Below are positions 26,407 to 35,087 of a stretch of DNA of 64,000 nucleotides, in pieces. The DNA comes from Flavobacterium reichenbachii (GTDB lineage Bacteria > Bacteroidota > Bacteroidia > Flavobacteriales > Flavobacteriaceae), in assembly GCF_002217435.1 (NCBI RefSeq), contig NZ_MUHF01000017.1, positions 38,352-102,351 of the forward strand, given 5' to 3'. Position numbers and translations under genes: made by a program. How positions within the stretch are numbered: position 1 is the stretch's first letter; the number at the start of each line of letters is the position of its first letter. The notes beneath the pieces are model-generated. The model worked only from the letters and a program-made list of their open reading frames with translations, searched no databases and was not told the origin of the DNA.

Positions 26407-26590
26407 TAAAAAAAAACAATTCAGTAACCAAATTCGACAACTCAGTATTATTTAGTTTTAAAAGAGTAAAATCCAATATATTTTTGAAGTATAATATAAA
26501 TAAAAACAAATAGAGTTTTAATCATCAATCAAAAAAACTAAAGCTTTAAGAAGCTTAAAATGTAATAACTAACAAATAAAATCAAAGGCC

Positions 26591-27001
26591 ATGACAAAAA
26601 TGATCACAATAATTACTTTGTTTATCTGCAATTTATTAGCCGCGCAAAATTCAAATCTTACGGTTAAGATTTCAGGTTTAAAAGACAATTCGGGAATTGT
26701 TAAAGTGGGATTATACAATTCAGAACAAACTTTTCTAAAAACTACTTACAAAAGCATGATTTCAGAAATTAAAAATAATCAGGCTATAGTAACATTTACA
26801 GGCATTCCGGCAGGAGAATATGCGATTTCTACTTTTCATGATGAAAACAATAACGGAATTCTTGATAAAAATATGATGGGAATACCTTCTGAAGATTATG
26901 CAGCTTCTAATAATGCAAAAGGATTTATGGGACCGCCTTCGTATAAAGATGCTAAATTTACAGTTGATAAAGATTCAAAAGTTGAAATTACATTCAAATA
27001 A
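26591..27001 (+). CDS. Secreted DUF2141 protein
   Basis: The protein has 136 residues. A signal peptide ends near LLAAQ. The body matches DUF2141: LTVKISGLKDNSGIVKVGLY, a central GEYAISTFHDENNNGILD and GIPSEDYAASNNAKGFMGPP. This is a small periplasmic or outer-membrane-associated beta fold of unknown function, commonly encoded after TonB receptors in Bacteroidota. ATG codons at 26591 and 26600 are both possible starts. Confidence 0.85.
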   Translation: MTKMITIITLFICNLLAAQNSNLTVKISGLKDNSGIVKVGLYNSEQTFLKTTYKSMISEIKNNQAIVTFTGIPAGEYAISTFHDENNNGILDKNMMGIPSEDYAASNNAKGFMGPPSYKDAKFTVDKDSKVEITFK

Positions 27002-27047
27002 AAAATACTATTAAAAAAATAATTAACCATTAAACAGAAATATTAAA

Positions 27048-27671
27048 ATGAAAAAAATCATCACCGCAATCGCATTATTTGTAGTCGTAATAAGTTCAGC
27101 CCAAACCCAATTTGAACAAGGAATGGGAAAAGCCTTTGGACTTTGGAAAGAAGGAAAAAACAATGAAGCTTCGGCAATGTTCGAAAGAATTGCTGCAGCT
27201 GAAAAAAGCAGCTGGTTTCCAAATTATTATGTTGCTCTTGTAAATACGACAGCTTCTTTTTCTGAAAAAGATAAATCTAAAGTTGATTTATTATTGACAA
27301 AAGCACAGGATGCATTAGATACCGAATTAATAAAAGATCAGAACAATGCAGAATTATATGTTTTACAGGCATTAGTTTATACGGCGTGGGTGGTGCAGGA
27401 TCCGATGACAAACGCAGTTAAATATTCGGGTAAAATAATGGAGAACTATGCAAAAGCAAAAGCAATAGATCCTAACAATCCGAGAGCAGTTTTTGGAGAA
27501 GCTGATTATCAGTTAGGAGGAGCAAAATGGACAGGTGTTGACACAAAGCCTCTATGCGCGCAAGTTGAAAAATCGATCGAACTTTTTGCAAGTTTTAAGC
27601 CAGCATCGCCTTTTTCACCAAAATGGGGATTAGACAGAGCTTTGGAAGCGCAAAAAAACTGCAAGAAATAA
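27048..27671 (+). CDS. Secreted TPR-like protein
   Basis: The protein has 207 residues with a signal peptide ending at ISSAQ. The mature part is helical with repeat-like pairs (GKAFGLWKEGKNNEASAMFE; NAELYVLQALVYTAWVVQDP; YAKAKAIDPNNPRAVFGEAD), which suggests tetratricopeptide-type stacking. Function unknown. It lies 46 bp after the DUF2141 gene and 24 bp before the kinase gene, so it is probably co-transcribed with both. Confidence 0.72.
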   Translation: MKKIITAIALFVVVISSAQTQFEQGMGKAFGLWKEGKNNEASAMFERIAAAEKSSWFPNYYVALVNTTASFSEKDKSKVDLLLTKAQDALDTELIKDQNNAELYVLQALVYTAWVVQDPMTNAVKYSGKIMENYAKAKAIDPNNPRAVFGEADYQLGGAKWTGVDTKPLCAQVEKSIELFASFKPASPFSPKWGLDRALEAQKNCKK

Positions 27672-27695
27672 TATAAAAAAAATTAAGCTGATTAT

Positions 27696-29054
27696 ATGAA
27701 AAGTCAAGTGCATATATTTTCTGATTTAAAAAGTGCAACTATCGCCTGTTTCAAGGTTTCTATGGTTTTTGCAATAATATTTTCTGCTTGTCTGGGAGAT
27801 GATTTGAATTTTAGAAATGTTCTTGTTACTTTTTTTGTAAGCTGCCTTTATTCTTTCGGATTGGGTTTTGGCAACGGATTTATTAATGTACTGCTGGATC
27901 GAAAATGGGATTGGCTGGAGCAGACCAATTTGAGAGTTTATTACGGAATTTTGGTGACTATTTTGTACACGGTTCCCGTAGTTTTAGGAATAAATTATTT
28001 CATTTTTGTGGTCTTGCAAAATGTGACTTTAGAAGTTTTTTTTGGAGCAAGAATGCTGTGGGTACATCTTTTTTATGTCATTCTTTCTTTGGGAGTTTCG
28101 ACTTTTATGCAGGCCAGAAGTTTTATGATAAAATGGAAACAGGCATCGAAATTTGAGATCACGCAGCAAAAAATTATTGCAGGAACAGCCAATGCAAAAT
28201 TCGAAAGTTTAAAAAACCAGATCGACCCGCATTTTCTCTTTAACAGTTTAAACGTTTTAAGTTCTTTGATTGAAGAAAACCCAGATAATGCACAGCGATT
28301 TACGACCTCTTTGTCTAAAATTTACCGCTATGTTTTAGAACAGAAAGACAAAGAACTGGTTTCTGTTGATGATGAATTGTCATTTGCAAAAACGTATATG
28401 AATCTGCTGAAAATGCGTTTCGAAAACAGCTTGTTTTATGAGATGCCGACAGAAACAATAAATCCAGATGCCAGAGTGGTGCCGTTATCATTACAGCTTT
28501 TGCTCGAGAATACAGTAAAACATAATGTGGTAAGCGAACAAAAACCATTGCATATCAGAATTTTTGTTGATGGAGATTATCTAGCCATTCAAAATGATTT
28601 TCAGAAAAAAGAAGTTTTGCAGGACAGACAGGGAGTCGGACTTCAAAATATAGTAAATAGATACGGAATTATTACCGATAGAAAAGTACTGATTGAGCAA
28701 AATGAAGCACATTTTACGGTTAAGATTCCAATTTTAACGAAACAAATTACAGTTATGGAAAATAGTGCAGAATACAGCGATGAAAACAAAGCCTATTTCA
28801 GAGCTAAAAAAAGAGTAGAAGAGCTAAAAGGTTTCTACGGAAACTTAATTTCTTATTGTTGTGTTATTCCTCTTTTAGTTTTTATAAATTTGAGGTATTC
28901 TCCTGGATTTGAATGGTTTTGGTTTTCGGCATTAGGCTGGGGATTTGGAGTGACCATGCATGCCTTTAAAGTTTTTGGATACAGTTCAGACTGGGAAGAA
29001 CGAAAAATCAGAGAAATTCTGGAAAAGGAAAATAAAAAGCAAAATTGGAAATAA
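27696..29054 (+). CDS. LytS-type sensor histidine kinase with fused 2TM domain
   Basis: The protein has 452 residues. Four hydrophobic segments (about 15-140) are followed by the His_kinase signature with the phosphorylated His at 179 in QIDPHFLFNSLN, then an ATPase part (LSLQLLLENTVKHNV; GVGLQNIVNRYG). Residues 355-450 are an extra 2TM domain (FRAKKRVEELKGFYGNLISY; WEERKIREILEKE), the same domain found in the next two small proteins. The partner regulator is encoded at 29893. The usual role is control of envelope or transport genes; the stimulus is unknown. The 2TM fusion at the C-terminus is unusual. Confidence 0.88.
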   Translation: MKSQVHIFSDLKSATIACFKVSMVFAIIFSACLGDDLNFRNVLVTFFVSCLYSFGLGFGNGFINVLLDRKWDWLEQTNLRVYYGILVTILYTVPVVLGINYFIFVVLQNVTLEVFFGARMLWVHLFYVILSLGVSTFMQARSFMIKWKQASKFEITQQKIIAGTANAKFESLKNQIDPHFLFNSLNVLSSLIEENPDNAQRFTTSLSKIYRYVLEQKDKELVSVDDELSFAKTYMNLLKMRFENSLFYEMPTETINPDARVVPLSLQLLLENTVKHNVVSEQKPLHIRIFVDGDYLAIQNDFQKKEVLQDRQGVGLQNIVNRYGIITDRKVLIEQNEAHFTVKIPILTKQITVMENSAEYSDENKAYFRAKKRVEELKGFYGNLISYCCVIPLLVFINLRYSPGFEWFWFSALGWGFGVTMHAFKVFGYSSDWEERKIREILEKENKKQNWK

Positions 29055-29155
29055 TGATGGAAAGCAAATTTTAAAATAATACAAAAGAATTTGTGCTTGA
29101 AAAATAGCCGTCAGAAAAGTCAAAAGTATATTATAGAAAAAAACTAAAAAACAAA

Positions 29156-29476
29156 ATGGCAGTAATCATGGAAATAAATCATAACGAAGAAGATAAATAT
29201 TACTTAGCAAAAAAGAAAGTTGAGGATATTAAAGGTTTTTACAGTAACCTTACGGCATACATAGGAGTTAATATAGTTCTTATTTTTATTAATTTGTATA
29301 CAACTCCACATCATTTATGGTTTTACTGGCCGCTAATCTGGTGGGGTGTAGGAGTTGTTTTTCACGGATTAAAGGTTTTCGAAATATTTCCGGTTTTAGG
29401 TAAAGGCTGGGAAGAAAGAAAGATCAGAGAAATCATGGAAAAGGAAAAAAATAATAGAAACAATAAGTGGCAGTAA
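29156..29476 (+). CDS. Small 2TM-domain protein
   Basis: The protein has 106 residues: AKKKVEDIKGFYSNLTAYIG, two membrane helices (about 38-55 and 65-82) and an amphipathic end WEERKIREIMEKE. It is closely related to the C-terminal domain of the kinase. I keep the ATG at 29156, preceded by an A-rich stretch; the ATG four codons on is possible. It probably sits in the inner membrane beside the kinase. Confidence 0.82.
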   Translation: MAVIMEINHNEEDKYYLAKKKVEDIKGFYSNLTAYIGVNIVLIFINLYTTPHHLWFYWPLIWWGVGVVFHGLKVFEIFPVLGKGWEERKIREIMEKEKNNRNNKWQ

Positions 29477-29496
29477 AAATTTTAAAATAATAAAAA

Positions 29497-29865
29497 ATGG
29501 GACGATCTAGAAAACGCATGTACGAAGAATACTCGCAGGAATTTACCTCTGACGAAAGTTTTAATGCAGCTTACAAAAAAGTGCGAAGAATAAAACGTTT
29601 TTATTCGCATCTAAAAATTTATATAATTGTTAATTTGATCATTATAGTATCAAGTTTGAATAGAGGTTTTTTTGGAAGAGAAATTACTCACAACGGATTA
29701 TTAGACTGGGATACTTATTCTACAGCGATTTTTTGGGGAATTGGTTTAGCAATTCACGCAATATCTGTTTTTGGAGGTGATTTGTTTTTTAATAATGAAT
29801 GGGAACAGAGAAAAATTCAGGAGTATATGAAGAAAGAACAAGGTAATACTAATAAATGGCAGTAA
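29497..29865 (+). CDS. Second small 2TM-domain protein
   Basis: The protein has 122 residues: AYKKVRRIKRFYSHLKIYII, two membrane segments, WGIGLAIHAISVFGG and the ending WEQRKIQEYMKKEQ. It lies 20 bp after the first 2TM gene and 27 bp before the response regulator, so it is almost certainly one transcript. It is more basic at the N-terminus than its neighbour. Confidence 0.82.
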   Translation: MGRSRKRMYEEYSQEFTSDESFNAAYKKVRRIKRFYSHLKIYIIVNLIIIVSSLNRGFFGREITHNGLLDWDTYSTAIFWGIGLAIHAISVFGGDLFFNNEWEQRKIQEYMKKEQGNTNKWQ

Positions 29866-29892
29866 CTTTAAACTAAATTTTCATTCTAATCA

Positions 29893-30660
29893 ATGACCAC
29901 ATTAATTATCGAAGACGAAAAGCCGGCAGCAAGATTGTTGCAGCGAAAGCTTGAAAAGCTGAATATTGCAGTAGAAACCATGCTGCATTCTGTAGAAGAA
30001 TCTATTCACTGGTTTTCTACTAATGAACATCCGGATTTAATTTTTCTGGATATCCAACTATCTGACGGCTTATCGTTTGAAATTTTTGAAAAAATAGATA
30101 TAAAAAGTGCTATTATTTTTACCACTGCTTATGACGAATATGCCCTAAAAGCATTTAAACTCAATAGTATTGACTATCTTCTAAAACCCATAGACGAAGA
30201 TGATCTGGATGTTGCCGTTACTAAATTCAAATCCCGCCTGCCAAAACCGCAATCTGAAAACAATAATCTTCAGCTTGATTTTGAGCAGATCAGAAAAATG
30301 CTTTCAAATCCCTTTGAGAAGACTTATAAAAAGCGGTTTACAGTAAAAATCGGACAGCATTTGAAAGTAATTACAACAGATGAAATAGAATGTTTTTTTA
30401 GTGAGAATAAGGGAACTTATATTCATACTTTCGACAATCGTGACTATCTGATTGATTCGACTTTAGAAATTCTGGAGCAAGAATTAGACAAGAAGGATTT
30501 CTTTCGCGTAAGCAGAAAATTTATAGTCCCGCTAAAAGCGATTAAAGAAATTCAGGTTTATACCAATTCCCGTCTAAAAGTGATTCTGCCTTCTTATAAA
30601 GAAGATGAGGTTATTGTAAGCCGAGAAAAGGTACAGGATTTTAAAGCCTGGCTGGGGTAA
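29893..30660 (+). CDS. LytTR-family response regulator
   Basis: The protein has 255 residues. The receiver domain (1-120) has acidic residues at IIEDEKPAA, the phospho-acceptor Asp53 in LIFLDIQLSDG, and Lys in YLLKPIDEDD. The LytTR DNA-binding domain (about 150-250) has KIGQHLKVITTDEIECFFSE and FFRVSRKFIVPLKAI. It is the partner of the kinase at 27696 and ends the operon. Targets are unknown; the TonB receptor block upstream is a plausible one. Confidence 0.93.
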   Translation: MTTLIIEDEKPAARLLQRKLEKLNIAVETMLHSVEESIHWFSTNEHPDLIFLDIQLSDGLSFEIFEKIDIKSAIIFTTAYDEYALKAFKLNSIDYLLKPIDEDDLDVAVTKFKSRLPKPQSENNNLQLDFEQIRKMLSNPFEKTYKKRFTVKIGQHLKVITTDEIECFFSENKGTYIHTFDNRDYLIDSTLEILEQELDKKDFFRVSRKFIVPLKAIKEIQVYTNSRLKVILPSYKEDEVIVSREKVQDFKAWLG

Positions 30661-30668
30661 AAAGTTAC

Positions 30669-31472
30669 TTATTTAAGACTATTGAAAGTTTTTTCGTCCT
30701 CAAATCGTACTCTGTCAATTACAACAGACTGGCTAAAGTTATCCTGAATATTCGTTTTAAGAAAATATGAGCCGTAACCTTCCTGATACCCAATTTTGAT
30801 TCCTAATGTCAGAGTATCATTTGAAACTTGCGCGCGATAAATTTCTTCTCCAGAACCATCATCATGAATTAGAGTTGCAATTTTTTGATTAGAATAATTA
30901 CCATTTTCTTTAGGAGCAGTAATTGTAAAAAACTTATTACTGTTCTGGTTCAGTACCAATAAAATACTAAAATCGTCGCATCCGGTTAGTCCTACATCAT
31001 CTGAAGCTCCCATTTGGAAGTTTTTAATCGAAAAAATAGAATATTTTTCATTTTTGCTGTTAACAAAATCAAATTTTCCTTGTTCATCTCCTTCATAAAC
31101 TTGATCTCCAAAAAGCAAATAGTCCTGATTTTTATATTTGATTTTTAAAAAGTTAGATTTTAAGCAGTTATCTTCACTTTTATTAATGTTGTACATTTCT
31201 GTACTCTTTTCCAGAATCTGAATTTTTGAAGTTTCTTCAACAGTAAGTTTTCCGGTTTGATTTAATTTTTCATCAAACAAACTGATTTCTCCCTTTAAAA
31301 GTATTCCGTCTTTTTCGTATTTTTTAAAACTTATCTTATGTTCAGCTTCTTTGGTTTCAATCTCAGATGGTAAATCTTTATTGGCTGATGCAGCATTATC
31401 TGTAGAAGAATCTTTCTTATTCTCACAGGCAATTATTAAAAACAGAAGTAAAATCGAAAGTAATTTTTTCAT
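30669..31472 (-). CDS. Hypothetical lipoprotein
   Basis: The protein has 267 residues. The lipoprotein signal MKKLLSILLLFLIIAC places the lipidated Cys at 16 and is followed by a Ser/Asp/Ala-rich linker. The rest is beta-rich without a motif I recognise. It converges with the response regulator gene (8 bp between stops) and is 9 bp downstream of ctaA on the same strand, so it is probably the last gene of the cca-ctaA transcript. Confidence 0.68.
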   Translation of the reverse strand: MKKLLSILLLFLIIACENKKDSSTDNAASANKDLPSEIETKEAEHKISFKKYEKDGILLKGEISLFDEKLNQTGKLTVEETSKIQILEKSTEMYNINKSEDNCLKSNFLKIKYKNQDYLLFGDQVYEGDEQGKFDFVNSKNEKYSIFSIKNFQMGASDDVGLTGCDDFSILLVLNQNSNKFFTITAPKENGNYSNQKIATLIHDDGSGEEIYRAQVSNDTLTLGIKIGYQEGYGSYFLKTNIQDNFSQSVVIDRVRFEDEKTFNSLK

Positions 31473-31481
31473 TCCTATATT

Positions 31482-32507
31482 TTATTTACTCAATCGGTGT
31501 AACGTAAAAGTCATAGCGCTCAAAAGGAAAAAAGCCATAATCTGGTGGATTAATCCTAAAGCAAGAGGTACGCTGTATAATAGTGTAAAAACCCCAAGAA
31601 GAAATTGTATAAATACAAAAGCGACCAAAGTTTTGATTCCGTTTGACTGCGTATTAGTAAGCGTATATTTTTTGCTTCTAAAGAAAAGAAAAAGAATAAC
31701 TGCCACAACAACATAAGCAAAAGTTCTGTGTACAAATTGAACACCGCTCTTGCCTTCGATTAAATTTTTTACCAAAGTAGACTGCTCAATAAAAACCGAT
31801 TCATGAATAAATTCTCCATCGCTCATCAATGGCCAATGATTGTGAATTAATCCGGCGTTTAAGCCAGCTACAAATCCGCCGTAAATAATCTGAATTAATA
31901 ATGCAGCCAAAGCATATCTTGCAATTGTGCGGAGCGGTATAATTTTGTTGATATTTCTTTCTGGATAAATTAAATCCAGCGCAACCCAAAGCGTATAGGC
32001 AAAAGTAATAAAAGCAAAAGTAAGGTGTAATGAAAGTCTAAAGTGGCTGACATCCGGATTATCAATTAAACCGCTGCGAACCATAAACCATCCAAGAAAT
32101 CCTTGAAAACCTCCCATTGCCAAAAGAACAATGCATTTTTTGATTGTTGGGCGATCTAGTTTTTTTCTAATTAAAAAATAAACAAAAGGAACAAAGAAAA
32201 CCAACCCGATGATACGACCAATAAAACGGTGAAACCATTCCCAGAAATAAATAAATTTATAATCTGAAAGTTGAAAATCATTGTGAATGTTGATTTTTTG
32301 ATACTCAGGAAATTTCTTGTACTGCTCAAAAGCTTCATTCCATTTTGGCTCTGTTAAAGGCGGGAAAGTATCGGTTACCAAATGCCAGTCGGTCATTGAT
32401 AAACCTGAATTGGTCAAACGTGTAATACCGCCAACAACAACCATTAAAAATAATAAGACACAACCTGATAGTAACCAGATGATTACTGATTTATTCTCTT
32501 TTTTCAT
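31482..32507 (-). CDS. ctaA: Heme A synthase, COX15/CtaA family
   Basis: The protein has 341 residues with eight membrane helices. Conserved elements: VVGGITRLTNSGLSMTDWHL near the N-terminus and heme-ligating His residues in FWEWFHRFIGR, FRLSLHLTFAF, FVHRTFAYVV and GLIHQIMAFF. It oxidises heme O to heme A for cytochrome oxidase in the inner membrane. Its start overlaps the stop of the small membrane gene upstream by four bases. Confidence 0.92.
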   Translation of the reverse strand: MKKENKSVIIWLLSGCVLLFLMVVVGGITRLTNSGLSMTDWHLVTDTFPPLTEPKWNEAFEQYKKFPEYQKINIHNDFQLSDYKFIYFWEWFHRFIGRIIGLVFFVPFVYFLIRKKLDRPTIKKCIVLLAMGGFQGFLGWFMVRSGLIDNPDVSHFRLSLHLTFAFITFAYTLWVALDLIYPERNINKIIPLRTIARYALAALLIQIIYGGFVAGLNAGLIHNHWPLMSDGEFIHESVFIEQSTLVKNLIEGKSGVQFVHRTFAYVVVAVILFLFFRSKKYTLTNTQSNGIKTLVAFVFIQFLLGVFTLLYSVPLALGLIHQIMAFFLLSAMTFTLHRLSK

Positions 32508-32875
32508 TCTTTTCCGATTAATTCGATTTCATTTTTTGTTTTGGAAATTCTTTTCAAATAGAATTTCGCGAAATAAATATTTAAAACACTATTTAGAAGA
32601 AGTACAATTGAAACGGTTATTGTTCTAGCCTTATTAGCTTCGTATTCATTTTTATTATTAGTATTAAGTTCGAAATAGTATTTAAGAAAATATTCTTTGA
32701 GATAGTAAAAAAATACAAAAACTAATATTAGTGAACTAATAGAAATTACAAGATAAATAGCTTTGTATTTAAAATAGCTTAAATCAGTTAATTTTAATTT
32801 TCTCTGAAAGAGATAATTCGGTAATATTATCATTAATAGCAATAATATAAAAAAAATAAATCCTAAAGAGTCCAT
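32504..32875 (-). CDS. Small hypothetical membrane protein
   Basis: The protein has 123 residues with three hydrophobic segments (about 4-22, 40-62 and 92-112). No family is recognised. It overlaps ctaA by four bases and the cca stop by one base, so it is translated as part of a tightly packed cca-X-ctaA operon. A link to heme or respiration is only suggested by position. Confidence 0.62.
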   Translation of the reverse strand: MDSLGFIFFILLLLMIILPNYLFQRKLKLTDLSYFKYKAIYLVISISSLILVFVFFYYLKEYFLKYYFELNTNNKNEYEANKARTITVSIVLLLNSVLNIYFAKFYLKRISKTKNEIELIGKE

Positions 32876-34305
32876 TACTTTTTCAGCGTTAAATTTAATT
32901 TTGCAGCTCTTTTAATCACAAAATCATAAGCGGCCTGATATTCATTCGGAATATCACCTTCTAAAATGGCTTCTTTCACAGCTTCCTTCAAAACCCCAAT
33001 TTCACGCGAAGGTTTCAGATCGAACATTTCCATAATTTCCTCGCCGGTAATTGGCGGCTGAAAATTACGAACATGATCGCGTTCTTCTACTTCAACAATT
33101 TTATTGCGAACAATTTCAAAATTCTTATGATACTTCTTGAATTTTGACGGATTTTTGGTTGTGATATCAGCTTCACATAAAGTCATTAAATTTTCGACAT
33201 CTTCACCAGCATCAAAAACCAAACGCCGAACTGCGCTGTCTGTTACAATATCTTCGGCCAAAACAATTGGACGTGAACTCATAATAACCATTTTTTGCAC
33301 AAATTTCATTTTGTGGTTTAACGGCATATGCAGACGCTCAAAGATTTTCTTTACCATTTTTCCGCCCAGAAATTCGTGTCCGTGAAAAGTCCAGCCTTGT
33401 TTTTTGTTAAATCGTTTTGTTGGCGCTTTTCCAATATCATGCAGTAAAGCCGACCAGCGCAGCCAGACATCATCAGTGTTCGGGCAGATATTATCTACAA
33501 CTTCCAATGTGTGGTAAAAGTTGTTTTTATGCGTATGACCTTCAATTTCTTCTACCTGATTCAACGCTGTTAATTCGGGTAAGATAATATCCAGAACTCC
33601 GGTTTTATATAAAAGTAAAAATCCTGTTGAAGGTTTAGGGGTAGAAAGTATTTTGTTTAATTCGTCTACAATTCTTTCACCAGAAATAATCTTGATACGA
33701 TCTGCATTTTTTGTGATCGCATTCAGCGAATTTTCTTCGATTTCAAAATTTAATTGTGTTGCAAAACGGATCGCACGAAGCATTCGCAGCGGATCATCTG
33801 AGTAGGTAATATCAGGATTTAGAGGTGTTTTGATTGTTTTATTCTCTAAATCGGCTAAACCATTAAAAGGATCAGAAAGATCACCAAATGTTTTTTCGTT
33901 TAATGAAAGTGCCAAAGCATTAATCGTGAAATCACGACGGTTCTGGTCGTCTTCCAGAGTTCCGTTTTCTACAATCGGATTTCGGCTTTCAAAATTATAT
34001 GATTCTTTTCGCGCACCTACAAATTCAATATCAGTATCTTCAAAACGCAGCATGGCAGTTCCGTAAGTTTTAAAAACCTGAACTTTAGGTTTATTCGGAA
34101 GCAGTTCAGAAACTTTTAGCGCCAGTTCTATGCCGCTTCCAACTGCAACAACATCTATGTCTTTTTTGGAGCCGCGTTTTAAAAGCAAATCACGAACAAA
34201 ACCGCCAATAACATAGCTGTCAACGTTTAATTCCTGAGAAGCTTTCGAAATGATATCGAAGATTTTATTTTGTAAAGCAGTTTTGTAATTTGTTTGTATA
34301 GCCAC
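32875..34305 (-). CDS. cca: CCA tRNA nucleotidyltransferase with HD domain
   Basis: The protein has 476 residues. The class II nucleotidyltransferase head has GGFVRDLLLKRGSKKDIDVV and RRDFTINALALSL; an HD domain follows (HTLEVVDNICPNTDD, LLHDIGKAPTKR). It adds or repairs the CCA end of tRNA in the cytoplasm. No ATG is available near the N-terminus: the frame starts at GTG (34305-34303), and this GTG is part of the AATTCGTG repeat arm that ends the adjacent GxxExxY element. Insertion of that element probably replaced the original start region. Confidence 0.92.
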   Translation of the reverse strand: MAIQTNYKTALQNKIFDIISKASQELNVDSYVIGGFVRDLLLKRGSKKDIDVVAVGSGIELALKVSELLPNKPKVQVFKTYGTAMLRFEDTDIEFVGARKESYNFESRNPIVENGTLEDDQNRRDFTINALALSLNEKTFGDLSDPFNGLADLENKTIKTPLNPDITYSDDPLRMLRAIRFATQLNFEIEENSLNAITKNADRIKIISGERIVDELNKILSTPKPSTGFLLLYKTGVLDIILPELTALNQVEEIEGHTHKNNFYHTLEVVDNICPNTDDVWLRWSALLHDIGKAPTKRFNKKQGWTFHGHEFLGGKMVKKIFERLHMPLNHKMKFVQKMVIMSSRPIVLAEDIVTDSAVRRLVFDAGEDVENLMTLCEADITTKNPSKFKKYHKNFEIVRNKIVEVEERDHVRNFQPPITGEEIMEMFDLKPSREIGVLKEAVKEAILEGDIPNEYQAAYDFVIKRAAKLNLTLKK

Positions 34306-34767
34306 GAATTCAATGATTTTTATAAAATAATACGTTTGTATTCAAGTGAGACAGAATTAAAATTTGCTAAAATTGCTAAATGCGTTTTAGAAACTTTTAG
34401 ATAATTTAGACATTGTGAAATATGTTTAGGATGTAAAAAATCACTTGATTTTATTTCAAGTATAATTTTATCAAACAAAACAAAATCAGCATAAAATCGG
34501 TGATTTAATATTATGTCTTTATAGTTTACCAAATATTCTTTTTCTCTTTCAAATGGAATATTTGCTTTCTTAAATTCGTATTCTAAAGCGTCTTTATATA
34601 CAATTTCAGAAAAGCGTCCACCTAAATTTCTATGAACATCAAATAAAATTCCCATTATCTGATAACTTTCCAGCTGATACAATATTTTTGTCATATTTAA
34701 ATTTTCGCCACGAATTCACGAATTTTTTTTAATTAATTTTTAAAAAGTTAATTCGTGAATTCGTGGC
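34301..34767. mobile_element. Inverted-repeat element carrying a GxxExxY gene
   Basis: The two ends share the 12-bp inverted sequence GCCACGAATTCA (34301-34312 reading right; 34767-34756 reading left). The right end is an 18-bp perfect palindrome (34707-34724 and 34750-34767) of AATTCGTG units. The GxxExxY gene fills the interior. Related arms without a gene lie at 34929-34995 and 45649-45707. There is no transposase, so mobility is inferred from the parallel with the 12.7-kb element. Confidence 0.6.
34320..34694 (-). CDS. GxxExxY protein (PD-(D/E)XK-like fold)
   Basis: The protein has 124 residues. GGRFSEIVYKDALEYEF (25-41) is the signature region; the first Gly of the name motif is shifted, giving RFSEIVY. 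The segment FYADFVLFDKIILEIKSS contains Asp70 and Glu80-x-Lys82, a PD-(D/E)XK nuclease-like active-site arrangement. The function of the family is not established; genomes of Bacteroidota often carry many copies. Here it is flanked by inverted AATTCGTG arrays. Confidence 0.88.
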   Translation of the reverse strand: MTKILYQLESYQIMGILFDVHRNLGGRFSEIVYKDALEYEFKKANIPFEREKEYLVNYKDIILNHRFYADFVLFDKIILEIKSSDFLHPKHISQCLNYLKVSKTHLAILANFNSVSLEYKRIIL

Positions 34768-35087
34768 CATTACTTAGAATATAACTTTCAATTTTATATT
34801 GAAATGTTATTTGGAATTTTATGGTTGCAAATTTACAACATAGAAAATGCCTTTTATAATCTATGGCTGAATTTTTTGAGTAAATTCACGATTTTTCAAG
34901 TGAAAATTACTGAAATAGAAAATTGTACGGATGAATTACACGAATTAATACAAATTTATGCGCATAGATTAGAAGAATAATTCGTGAATTCGTGGCTAAA
35001 AAACTATACTGCAATAAAACAAATCAATTGCAATACCATATTTTTAAAAATTCAATTTGTATTTTTGAATGATATAAAAATGCACAA
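34695..35087. other. Spacer between GxxExxY element and yaaA
   Basis: After the palindrome at 34707-34767 the stretch contains a second, degenerate inverted pair of AATTCGTG-type arms (about 34929-34949 and 34975-34995). No reading frame is credible. The rest is AT-rich and unremarkable. Confidence 0.6.
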
